5,560 bases of DNA from Anaerolineae bacterium (GTDB lineage: Bacteria; Chloroflexota; Anaerolineae; B4-G1; SLSP01). The DNA is taken from contig JAFGSL010000720.1 of assembly GCA_016934645.1 (NCBI GenBank), positions 1-5,560 of the forward strand, written 5' to 3'. Both the position numbers and the translations under genes were made by a program. The notes beneath the pieces are model-generated. The model was given only the letters and a program-made list of their open reading frames with translations, had not been told where the DNA came from and searched no databases. Positions 1 to 5,498 of the stretch are shown here, piece by piece. Position 1 is the first letter of the stretch, and every line of letters begins with the position of its first letter.

Positions 1-306
1 GCTTGCCTCCTAGGTTCTGTGATGAGATACCTTAGGATACCACAAGCTCGCTTTTCTTTTAACCAAAATTTCGATCTACTGAGTCTTCTAGTCTCAAAGT
101 CGTTGCTGTGTGACGTGTGGTTATGGCATATCATAGCGCGCTAGACAAAAAAGAGCAACCTGCACTGTGTTGCGCCGTTTTTACGTTTTTGTTGCATGAT
201 TGTTATGCTTATGTTACGAAACTTCACGGTGGATATTGTATGATAGAGGTGTTGACCGCCAACGAAAGACCGGATAGATGATTGTGATCACGCGCGAGGC
301 GAGAGA
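1..306. other. AT-rich intergenic region with no gene seen
   Basis: No convincing reading frame covers this stretch. It is AT-richer than the genes in the window, with several A and T runs (147-152, 178-182, 186-190). It holds one weak terminator-like hairpin, listed separately. A possible -10 hexamer TATGAT lies at 239-244, but no acceptable -35 is found 16-18 nt upstream, so I do not call a promoter for the small ORF at 307. Confidence 0.5.
147..182. terminator. Weak terminator-like hairpin
   Basis: GCAAC (155-159) pairs with GTTGC (169-173) around a 9-nt loop. An A6 run lies on the left and a T5 run on the right, so it could act in either direction. The stem is only 5 bp and is separated from the T run by four bases. 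It may end a gene lying left of the window, but this is a low-confidence call. Confidence 0.22.
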
Positions 307-558
307 ATGTCCATAAATGAACCGCTTTTATATGGCGATAGCAAAGAGTTCCCGTTTGATGCGTTGGCGAGGTTTTCTGCGATACAGCCTCTTTCTCCGT
401 GGTCGACGTTAGTGGTATCGGCGGTACGCCAGGCACTCCGCGACGCGGCAGAAGGCGATTATGATGCGCTCCTCTGGCTTGTGGGTGAGGGGCGCACGTG
501 GTTAACCGCGGTGGGCCTCTCCGTCGAAGTGGTGGATGCGTGGGGCGTTAAGTTATGA
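307..558 (+). CDS. Small hypothetical protein (83 aa)
   Basis: I do not recognise a named family. The ATG at 307 is preceded by a modest ribosome-binding site, GAGG at 296-299 with a 7-nt gap, and the frame closes with TGA. Codon use is compatible with coding and less GC-biased than the downstream genes. Residues 36-56 look helical. They lead into a pattern of Ala/Asp, then GD-x-x-A-x-x-WL (residues 50-58), a second Trp at 65 and Gly-Leu at 70-71. From memory, small phage or integrative-element proteins of unknown function have similar spacing (a helix, then GDxxAxxWL and a downstream GL). That resemblance is an inference and not an assignment. No signal peptide or membrane segment is seen. 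The gene is isolated: the strong promoter at 656 lies downstream and reads away from it. A real but accessory gene is the best guess. Confidence 0.5.
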   Translation: MSINEPLLYGDSKEFPFDALARFSAIQPLSPWSTLVVSAVRQALRDAAEGDYDALLWLVGEGRTWLTAVGLSVEVVDAWGVKL

Positions 559-655
559 TGACTGATCCGTGCATATGCAGTTAAACTATTTCGGCTCCCT
601 TGAAAGCGTATAGACGTTGAAAAAGTTACGTTTGGATCAGTAGGTTATACCGCTA

Positions 656-684
656 TTGACATAAATTGTTATTCATGCTATTAT
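656..684 (+). promoter_or_regulatory. Strong sigma70-type promoter of the riboswitch operon
   Basis: TTGACA at 656-661 is a perfect -35. After exactly 17 nt comes TATTAT at 679-684, preceded by TGC (676-678), which makes an extended -10. Transcription should start near 690-692, about 25 nt before the riboswitch aptamer. Such a near-consensus promoter suggests that control of the operon lies mainly in the leader RNA and not at initiation. Confidence 0.85.
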
Positions 685-716
685 CGATGCTGTAAATACA
701 TATCCTATACCCAAAG

Positions 717-846
717 ACGCCTAATGTCTTCATCATCATAGATGAGACAACGGGGGAACCAGATAGGGGGCGAGTCGGTCAGCAAGACCGTAGGGCGAGC
801 TTCTTCGGCCCAAGCCCGACAGCTAACCTCGTAGGCGTGGAAGAAG
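717..846 (+). promoter_or_regulatory. c-di-AMP riboswitch (ydaO/yuaA class) aptamer
   Basis: The RNA senses cyclic di-AMP and in this class normally switches genes off when ligand is bound. Class-specific primary sequence is present: CGGGGGAACC (751-760), GGGGGCGAGTC (766-776), TAGGGC (791-796) and CAGCTAACCTCGTAGG (820-835). The expected pairings are present. Closing stem P1 is ACGCCTA (717-723) with TAGGCGT (832-838). A hairpin at 726-748 has one bulged T and the loop ATCATA. CGGTC (776-780) pairs with GACCG (786-790). The pseudoknot pairs CTTCTTC (800-806) with GAAGAAG (840-846), equivalent to the one closing the aptamer in Bacillus subtilis ydaO. It lies between a strong promoter and an intrinsic terminator, upstream of the ABC exporter gene. 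Known members often control potassium uptake, osmolyte and cell-wall genes, so an exporter with DUF1854 is a less usual target. Confidence 0.93.
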
Positions 847-880
847 GCACCTGGTGTTGAAAGGTGCCCTTTTTCTTTTT
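846..880 (+). terminator. Intrinsic terminator, expression platform of the riboswitch
   Basis: GGCACCT (846-852) pairs perfectly with AGGTGCC (862-868) around a 9-nt loop, followed by C and T5-C-T5 (870-880). It starts at the last base of the aptamer pseudoknot (846), so folding of the aptamer and of the terminator are physically linked. As it lies before the ORF and after the aptamer, it is an attenuator and not the end of an upstream gene. Confidence 0.88.
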
Positions 881-889
881 AGGGCGCCT
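862..889 (+). promoter_or_regulatory. Alternative hairpin competing with the terminator
   Basis: AGGTGCCCT (862-870) can pair over 9 bp, with one G-U wobble, with AGGGCGCCT (881-889), leaving the T-rich tract as the loop. It uses the right arm of the terminator (862-868) and three bases (887-889) of the hairpin that covers the ribosome-binding site. It could therefore open both, acting as an 'on' fold in transcripts that pass the terminator. The pairing is visible in the sequence. The regulatory role is an inference. Confidence 0.45.
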
Positions 890-935
890 TATTGGTGAAG
901 TTTCGTCGTGACGGAACGGGTTTCGACCAATAAGG
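887..935 (+). promoter_or_regulatory. Hairpin sequestering the ribosome-binding site
   Basis: CCTTATTGGT (887-896) and ACCAATAAGG (926-935) form an exact 10-bp inverted repeat. The right arm includes the first part of the Shine-Dalgarno sequence AAGGAGG (932-938). Inside the loop, TTTCGT (901-906) can pair with ACGGAA (911-916), giving a stacked inner stem. When formed, it should lower translation of the exporter gene. It lies just after the riboswitch terminator and may be a second, translational layer of the same switch. Confidence 0.6.
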
Positions 936-938
936 AGG
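932..938 (+). promoter_or_regulatory. Ribosome-binding site that fixes the exporter start
   Basis: AAGGAGG lies 5 nt before the ATG at 944. The same reading frame is open upstream to a GTG at 908, but that codon has no good ribosome-binding site and sits in the loop of the 887-935 hairpin. The ATG at 944 is therefore the preferred start. Confidence 0.85.
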
Positions 939-943
939 ATCGA

Positions 944-3220
944 ATGCGTGATATAGATAAGCCGGTAGCGATACCGGCGGTTGTTAAACCGGATTTTGCG
1001 GCCCAGTTGCCGTCTTCGGTGACAACGACACTGCAAGCCGAGGGTGTTCATCCCGATGCACTGACGCTGGCGGTGCAATCGGACTTAGGCCCCGATGGGC
1101 GATTTGGCGAGCAATGGTTGCTGATGGATCCCCACGATCTGTGGGTGGTCGAGCGCCATAATGGAACTGCCAATCTACGACATAAGTTTCCCCTGAACCA
1201 AATTGAGGACGCGAAGGTTGAACGCTGCGTCGGCAATGGCTTGATGCAGGTGACGGTGGACCAGCAACCTCACGTACTGCTGCACTATTCCAACGAGCTG
1301 ACCGACCGCTTTGGACGCGTCGCGCATTACCTACACGCGCGCGCCGAGTACGGCGAGGATGTGCCGGTTCCCGATCCGGCGGCAGACAGCCACACCTGCC
1401 TGGTGTGTGGGCGTTCTCTCGTCGATGCATCATCAAAGGTGTGTCCCAACTGTATCCAACGCGGCAAGTTGTTTCGCCGTTTGATGGACTTGGCCCGTCC
1501 CTATTGGAGTAAGATGGGCCTGATTGTGATCCTGCTGGTAGTGGGGGTCCTCGTGGACCTGTTACCTCCCTACCTGACCCGTATTCTGATCGACGACGTG
1601 CTGAGGGTCGACGGAGGTACGGGCGGAAACCCGACGTTGCTGCCCTGGTTAGTCGGTAGCTTGTTGGGTATACAGATCATTCGAGTGCTCCTCACGATCG
1701 TCACGAATTGGTCGACGATTAACGTCAGCACTCGTTTTACCTCACACATCCGCGATCAATTGTTCGCACACCTGAAGAAGCTCTCCGTCGATTATTTCGA
1801 CAAGAACCAGGTCGGGCGGTTGATGACGCGCATCAACCAGGACACTGAGGAACTGCAAGGCCTCGTCTCGCAGATGACGACGTTTACCCTGAATATCCTG
1901 CTGGTGGTGGGCATCGGCGTGGTCTTGTTCACGATGGCGCCATCGCTAGGGTTGTATGTGCTCATCCCGACGCCGTTTGTGGTCGCTGCGGCCTACTTCT
2001 ACTATCGCTATATGCAGCCGCATTTCCGGCGCTTCTGGGTTGCTCGTTGGCGCTTGAACGCGATGCTGAACACTTTCCTCTCCGGCGTGCGTGTGGTGAA
2101 GGCCTTCGCGCAGGAAGATGAAGAGGAGCAGCGCTACCATGACCGCAACGTCACGTTGCTCAACTCCCGCCTCCAGGTAGATTTGGCGTGGAGCAAATTC
2201 TTCCCATTGATCTCGTTTGCGTTTAGCGCGGGCGGTTTGATCATCTGGTATGCGGGCGGGCGCGCGGTGCTGGCCGACACAATCACACTCGGTACGCTGA
2301 TGGCGTTCCTGAGCTACCTGGGAATGTTCTATGGCCCGCTTTCGAACCTCACGCACATTAGCCAGGCCCTCAACCGGTTTCTCACCATCTCGCAGCGGAC
2401 GTTCGAATTGCTGGACGAGGAGCCGGAGAAGCAGCCGGCGCAACCGGTGCGCACGGCCCGTGTCGGTGGCAAGATCGAGTTCGACAAAGTGACCTTTGGC
2501 TACGATCCTTACTATCCTGTGATCCGCGACGTGAGTTTCACCGTCGAGCCAGGGGAAATGATTGGCATTGTGGGGCACAGCGGTGCGGGCAAGACGACGC
2601 TGGTGAACCTGCTGTGCCGCTTCTACGATGTGACGCAGGGTGCGATCCGCATCGACGGCGTGGACCTGCGCGAGCTTTCGATGGAGGAGATTCGCCAGCA
2701 GATCGGCATCGTGTTGCAGACGCCGTTCCTGTTCCGTGGCACGTTGGCGGAGAATATCGCCTATGGCCGGCCCGCTGCGACGCACCGCGAGATCATTCAG
2801 GCGGCGAAGGCGGCCAACGCGCACGGTTTCATCACACAACTGCCCGAAGGCTACGACACGATTGTGGGGGAGGGGGGGGCTGGTCTTTCGGGCGGTGAGC
2901 GGCAGCGCATCTCCATCGCGCGCGCGATCTTGCACAACCCGCGCATCCTGATCCTGGATGAGGCGACCTCGTCGGTGGACACCGAGACCGAGCGCCAGAT
3001 CCAGGAGGCGCTGAACGAGCTGGTGAAGGGCCGTACTACCATCGCCATCGCGCACCGGCTTTCGACTCTGTACAGCGCCAACCGCATTATCGTCATCAAT
3101 CGTGGCAAGCTGGAAGAGCAGGGACCGCCCAAGCAATTGATGGACAACAAAGGTTCATTCTATCATCTCGTGCAGATGCAGACACAGTTAGCTAGCCTTG
3201 ATGGTGTAGTAGGAGTTTAG
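944..3220 (+). CDS. ABC exporter half-transporter with N-terminal beta domain and zinc ribbon
   Basis: ATP-driven membrane exporter subunit of 758 aa, expected to work as a dimer in the cytoplasmic membrane. Substrate unknown. Residues about 45-135 form a beta-rich, PH-like cytosolic domain. Residues 152-170 carry CxxC...CxxC (Cys152, 155, 167, 170), a zinc ribbon. A six-helix exporter membrane domain follows (helices near 190-212, 232-253, 312-333, 335-354, 417-437 and 447-467). The nucleotide-binding domain (about 510-745) is complete: Walker A GHSGAGKTT (544-552), Q-loop Gln592, signature LSGGE (648-652), Walker B with Asp672 and catalytic Glu673, D-loop SSVD (676-679) and switch His704. 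Typical half-exporters are near 580-600 aa, so the extra ~180 residues at the N-terminus are real additional domains. Similar exporters occur beside DUF1854 genes, and some are annotated as cyanophycin metabolism-associated. A G5-A-G8 run (2866-2879) codes for the glycine-rich stretch before the signature. Expression is likely controlled by the c-di-AMP riboswitch and the hairpin over its ribosome-binding site. Confidence 0.93.
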   Translation: MRDIDKPVAIPAVVKPDFAAQLPSSVTTTLQAEGVHPDALTLAVQSDLGPDGRFGEQWLLMDPHDLWVVERHNGTANLRHKFPLNQIEDAKVERCVGNGLMQVTVDQQPHVLLHYSNELTDRFGRVAHYLHARAEYGEDVPVPDPAADSHTCLVCGRSLVDASSKVCPNCIQRGKLFRRLMDLARPYWSKMGLIVILLVVGVLVDLLPPYLTRILIDDVLRVDGGTGGNPTLLPWLVGSLLGIQIIRVLLTIVTNWSTINVSTRFTSHIRDQLFAHLKKLSVDYFDKNQVGRLMTRINQDTEELQGLVSQMTTFTLNILLVVGIGVVLFTMAPSLGLYVLIPTPFVVAAAYFYYRYMQPHFRRFWVARWRLNAMLNTFLSGVRVVKAFAQEDEEEQRYHDRNVTLLNSRLQVDLAWSKFFPLISFAFSAGGLIIWYAGGRAVLADTITLGTLMAFLSYLGMFYGPLSNLTHISQALNRFLTISQRTFELLDEEPEKQPAQPVRTARVGGKIEFDKVTFGYDPYYPVIRDVSFTVEPGEMIGIVGHSGAGKTTLVNLLCRFYDVTQGAIRIDGVDLRELSMEEIRQQIGIVLQTPFLFRGTLAENIAYGRPAATHREIIQAAKAANAHGFITQLPEGYDTIVGEGGAGLSGGERQRISIARAILHNPRILILDEATSSVDTETERQIQEALNELVKGRTTIAIAHRLSTLYSANRIIVINRGKLEEQGPPKQLMDNKGSFYHLVQMQTQLASLDGVVGV

Positions 3221-3228
3221 GAGGCGCG

Positions 3229-3813
3229 ATGACAAAAGCCTTTGAAGTTGTTTACCTGGACCCAGAGCGCGTCACTTTTGAGCGCCAGGGGGATACCTTG
3301 AGTTTGATGCTGCAAACCGATGAGTCGCCTGACGGCGTGCCTGAGGATGCGCCAGCCGGTGCGTCGCCTGGTGGCGCACCGCCCAACATCATCCGTTATC
3401 CGCGTGTGGTGCTACGGGCGTGCTTCCCGGTGTCGGATAACACCGAGTTCCTCTCGGTGCGCGACGCGACCGACGAGACTGTCCCGGAGTTGGGCATCAT
3501 CGAGGACTGGAGCCGATTGCCACCGGAGAGTCGTGCCGCGGTGGCGGCAGAGTTGGGACTCCACTACTTTGTTCCGGAGATCAAACAGGTCTTCAATGTC
3601 AAGGAGGAGCTGGGGTTCCTTTACTGGACGGTGGAAACCGACAAGGGCCGGAAGGAATTCGTGATGCGCAATAGCGTCATCCATTACGCCCGCGAGGTCG
3701 TGCCCGGCCATTGGCTGCTGATTGACGTCAATGAAGCGCGGTACGAGATTCTCGACGTTGCGGCGCTGGATGCTCGCAGCCAAAAGCTGGTGCAGCAATT
3801 CTTGTATTTGTAA
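3229..3813 (+). CDS. DUF1854 family protein, partner of the ABC exporter
   Basis: Protein of 194 aa, soluble, function unknown. Family features are clear from about residue 55 on: YPRVVLRACFP (57-67), L-S-V-R-D (75-79), a conserved hydrophobic helix and FVPEIKQVFNVKEELG (114-129). These are followed by WTVETDKGRKEF (133-144), a lower part with LLIDVNEARYEI (163-174) and LDARSQKLVQQFL (180-192). Residues 1-30 form two beta strands and residues 31-55 are a Pro/Gly/Ala/Asp-rich linker. It starts 8 nt after the exporter stop. Its Shine-Dalgarno AGGAGG (3219-3224) overlaps that TAG stop, so the two genes are probably co-transcribed and translationally coupled. In proteobacteria DUF1854 proteins are found with similar ABC exporters near cyanophycin genes, which supports a joint role but not a defined one. 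A regulatory or accessory subunit of the exporter is a reasonable inference. Confidence 0.88.
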   Translation: MTKAFEVVYLDPERVTFERQGDTLSLMLQTDESPDGVPEDAPAGASPGGAPPNIIRYPRVVLRACFPVSDNTEFLSVRDATDETVPELGIIEDWSRLPPESRAAVAAELGLHYFVPEIKQVFNVKEELGFLYWTVETDKGRKEFVMRNSVIHYAREVVPGHWLLIDVNEARYEILDVAALDARSQKLVQQFLYL

Positions 3814-3825
3814 GGATATTTCGTG

Positions 3826-3909
3826 AGGTTGGACGCACTTGAACGTGTGCTGTGATGCTTGGTGTAGCCGTTTGTCTGATCGATTCAACGGTAAAAGTGC
3901 GTCCCACCT
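3826..3909. repeat. Long imperfect inverted repeat, 15-base arms
   Basis: The left arm 3826-3840 (core GGACGCACTT, 3831-3840) is complementary to the right arm 3895-3909 (core AAGTGCGTCC, 3895-3904) at 14 of 15 positions. The arms are separated by 54 nt. Within the loop, CCGTT (3868-3872) can pair with AACGG (3887-3891). It begins 12 nt after the DUF1854 stop. It could be an end-of-operon RNA structure, a small structured RNA or the remnant of a miniature transposable element. There is no T run after it, so a canonical terminator is unlikely. Confidence 0.6.
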
Positions 3910-3996
3910 GAACCTGTTTCGGTATCATCGGAATTACAGATGGGGCCTGTGATTCCTTTGTTACAACGCATGTTGCTGTTTCTTCTTCCTTTCTTT

Positions 3997-4035
3997 GCAA
4001 AGAACGCAGAGGCGTAATGCCTTTGCGTTCTTTGC
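3997..4035. repeat. 17-bp stem hairpin with TTTGCGTTCTTTGC motif
   Basis: The arms 3997-4013 and 4019-4035 pair along all 17 bases (one G-U) around the loop GTAAT. The left end overlaps a 14-bp perfect palindrome, TTCTTTGCAAAGAA (3991-4004), so the octamer TTCTTTGC or its complement occurs three times within 45 bases. Sequences built on 'TTTGCGTTCTTTGCG' are, from memory, a common dispersed repeat type between bacterial genes. This may be one copy. Confidence 0.65.
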
Positions 4036-4066
4036 GTTTGTACGGGCCAAGGTCCTGTTGTCCTCG

Positions 4067-4096
4067 TTCCACGGGGAACGTCAGTTCCCCGTGGAA
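4067..4096. repeat. Perfect 13-bp hairpin
   Basis: TTCCACGGGGAAC (4067-4079) is perfectly complementary to GTTCCCCGTGGAA (4084-4096), with loop GTCA. It is a very stable GC-rich stem without a T run. It could block exonucleases or, as the middle of three hairpins, be part of a repeat element or a factor-independent stop. Confidence 0.7.
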
Positions 4097-4103
4097 GCTA
4101 GAA

Positions 4104-4117
4104 GCGTCATAAGACGC
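4104..4117. repeat. Short 5-bp hairpin, third of the cluster
   Basis: GCGTC (4104-4108) pairs with GACGC (4113-4117) around ATAA. It lies 7 nt after the 13-bp hairpin. Alone it would be weak evidence, but it extends the hairpin series. Confidence 0.4.
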
Positions 4118-4166
4118 GGATCTGGCGATTCGTTTGAAGCGAGAATGGCGTTGTTGTGAAATAGCG

Positions 4167-4194
4167 TTGACACTTTCATCAGCGTGCCTACAAT
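4167..4194 (+). promoter_or_regulatory. Sigma70-type promoter of the enolase-superfamily gene
   Basis: TTGACA at 4167-4172 and TACAAT at 4189-4194 are separated by 16 nt. Transcription would start near 4201, giving a leader of about 47 nt before the ATG at 4248. Its presence suggests that this gene is transcribed independently of the exporter operon. Confidence 0.78.
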
Positions 4195-4199
4195 CTTTA

Positions 4200-4232
4200 A
4201 CTATCAGACCATTTGACTAACGACTATCAGAC
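4200..4232 (+). promoter_or_regulatory. Direct repeat over the transcription start, possible operator
   Basis: ACTATCAGAC occurs at 4200-4209 and again at 4223-4232, a 23-nt period close to two helical turns. GACTA also occurs at 4215-4219 and 4222-4226. The first copy overlaps the predicted start site of the 4167-4194 promoter, a usual place for a repressor site. No regulator gene is in the window, and the repeat is neither palindromic nor recognised. Confidence 0.4.
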
Positions 4233-4247
4233 TTTTAGGAGGTTACT

Positions 4248-5453
4248 ATGGCAAAACCAATCACGATCAAAGATGTTAAAGTTATCCTGACCCAACCTGC
4301 CGGTTCGCGGCTGGTGATCGTCAAGGTCATCACGTCGGAGCCGGGACTGTACGGGCTGGGCTGCGCGACGTTTACGCAGCGCTTTCACGCGGTCGTCGCG
4401 GCACTCGAGAAGCACCTCATCCCCTTCGCCATCGGGCGGGACGTGGCGCGCATCGAGGAATTCTGGCAGATGGCGATGGTGCACAGCTATTGGCGTAACG
4501 GTCCGGTGCTTAACAACGCCATCTCCGGTATCGATCAGGCGTTGTGGGACATCAAGGGTAAGCTGGCGAACATGCCTGTCTACGATTTATTGGGCGGCAA
4601 ATGCCGCGAGGGCGCGGCGGTGTACACCCACGCCGATGGCCGCTCACCGGAAGAAGTCACCGATAACGTCAAGAAATTTATGGAACAGGGGTACCGCTAC
4701 ATTCGCATCCAGATGGGTGGTTACGGCGGGCGTGGCGATACGATGGTCAGACCTGAGGGTGCGCCCGATGGCGCGTACTACGATCCGCGCGCGTACTGTC
4801 GCAACATGCTGGGGATGATGGAACACGTGCGCCAGGAAGTCGGCGACGAAGTTGAGTTGCTGCACGACGTCCACGAACGCCTGCAACCTATCGATGCGGT
4901 GCGCTTTGCCAAGGATGTAGAGCAGTTCAACCTCTTTTTCCTGGAGGATGACCTGGCTCCGGAGGACATCGCCTACTTCCGCCACATCCGCCAGCAGTGC
5001 GCCACGCGGATTGCGATGGGCGAGTTGTTCAACAACCCGCACGAATGGCAGCCGCTCGTCGAGGAGCGCCTTATCGACTTCCTGCGGATGCACGTCAGCC
5101 AAATGGGCGGGATTACGCCTGCGCGCGCCGTGGCGCTATTCGCTAATATGTACGGCGTGAAGACCGCGTGGCACGGGCCGGGCGACACCTCACCGGTGGG
5201 CCACGCCGCAAACCTGCATCTCGACCTATGGGCGCCCAATTTCGGCATTCAGGAATGGTGTCGCTTCCCGGAACACGTCTATGAGATGTTCCCTGGTTTG
5301 CCCGAAGTGCGCAATGGCTACATGTACCCGAACGATAAGCCCGGCTTGGGCATCGACATCGACGAGGACTTGGCGGCGAAGTATCCCTGCCAGGACATCA
5401 TCGAGCGGTGGACGCAAGCCCGCTGGCCCGACGGCAGCCCGGCAAGGCCGTAA
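4248..5453 (+). CDS. Enolase-superfamily sugar-acid dehydratase-like protein (RspA / mannonate dehydratase type)
   Basis: Cytoplasmic enzyme of 401 aa, full length for the family. Classical members dehydrate sugar acids, such as D-mannonate to 2-keto-3-deoxygluconate, with Mg2+. The N-terminal capping domain covers about residues 4-125 and includes GLYGLGCATF (33-42) and ALWDIKGKLANMPVYDLLGG (98-117). The barrel domain carries metal ligands Asp207, Glu233 and Glu259, spaced 26 and 26 as in mannonate dehydratases. It also carries His209 in HDVHER, His309 in WHGPGD, Glu336 in FGIQEW and a typical end, GLGIDIDE (366-373) and RWPDGS (392-397). The segment after Arg153 (RIQMGGYGG) differs from the usual one: the Tyr expected 12 residues after that Arg in mannonate dehydratases is Thr165. 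Glu233 is followed by DD and not the common DP. The exact substrate is therefore uncertain. The ATG has a strong ribosome-binding site (TAGGAGG, 4236-4242, 5-nt gap) and its own promoter. No neighbouring pathway gene is visible. Confidence 0.88.
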   Translation: MAKPITIKDVKVILTQPAGSRLVIVKVITSEPGLYGLGCATFTQRFHAVVAALEKHLIPFAIGRDVARIEEFWQMAMVHSYWRNGPVLNNAISGIDQALWDIKGKLANMPVYDLLGGKCREGAAVYTHADGRSPEEVTDNVKKFMEQGYRYIRIQMGGYGGRGDTMVRPEGAPDGAYYDPRAYCRNMLGMMEHVRQEVGDEVELLHDVHERLQPIDAVRFAKDVEQFNLFFLEDDLAPEDIAYFRHIRQQCATRIAMGELFNNPHEWQPLVEERLIDFLRMHVSQMGGITPARAVALFANMYGVKTAWHGPGDTSPVGHAANLHLDLWAPNFGIQEWCRFPEHVYEMFPGLPEVRNGYMYPNDKPGLGIDIDEDLAAKYPCQDIIERWTQARWPDGSPARP

Positions 5454-5498
5454 CGTAATATGACAAATGGTAGGTGAAAGAGTGCGGTAAAAGTCAAG

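Larger units (their letters stand above)
3814..4247. other. 434-base intergenic region rich in inverted repeats
   Basis: No gene is supported here. From left to right it holds a long imperfect inverted repeat (3826-3909), an unremarkable stretch (3910-3990), three consecutive hairpins (3997-4117), and the promoter and direct repeats for the next gene (4167-4232). None of the hairpins is followed by a clear T run, so where transcription of the exporter operon stops is not obvious. Confidence 0.6.

Noticed and set aside
224..436. Reverse-strand 70-codon frame overlapping the small ORF at 307
   Set aside because: Composition is less protein-like than the forward frame and no family feature is seen. 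At most one of the two is real, and the forward one is better.
561..641. 8-bp inverted repeat ACTGATCC / GGATCAGT (561-568, 634-641) and palindrome TGCATATGCA (570-579)
   Set aside because: The arms are short with 65 nt between them, and the palindrome lies more than 70 nt upstream of the -35. Chance occurrence is likely and no function can be argued.
908..943. In-frame upstream GTG start for the exporter, adding 12 residues
   Set aside because: No good ribosome-binding site precedes it, it lies in the loop of the hairpin at 887-935, and it would make AAGGAGG at 932-938 part of the coding sequence. The ATG at 944 is ideally placed.
1946..3136. Long reverse-strand reading frame (396 codons) opposite the exporter
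   Set aside because: It lies wholly within the well-supported ABC exporter gene. Its translation is rich in Arg, His, Asp and Val with no recognisable domain, typical of a shadow of a GC-biased gene.
3728..4072. Reverse-strand reading frame across the DUF1854 3' end and the spacer
   Set aside because: It runs through the inverted repeats and the end of a real gene, has no ribosome-binding site I can support and shows no family motif.
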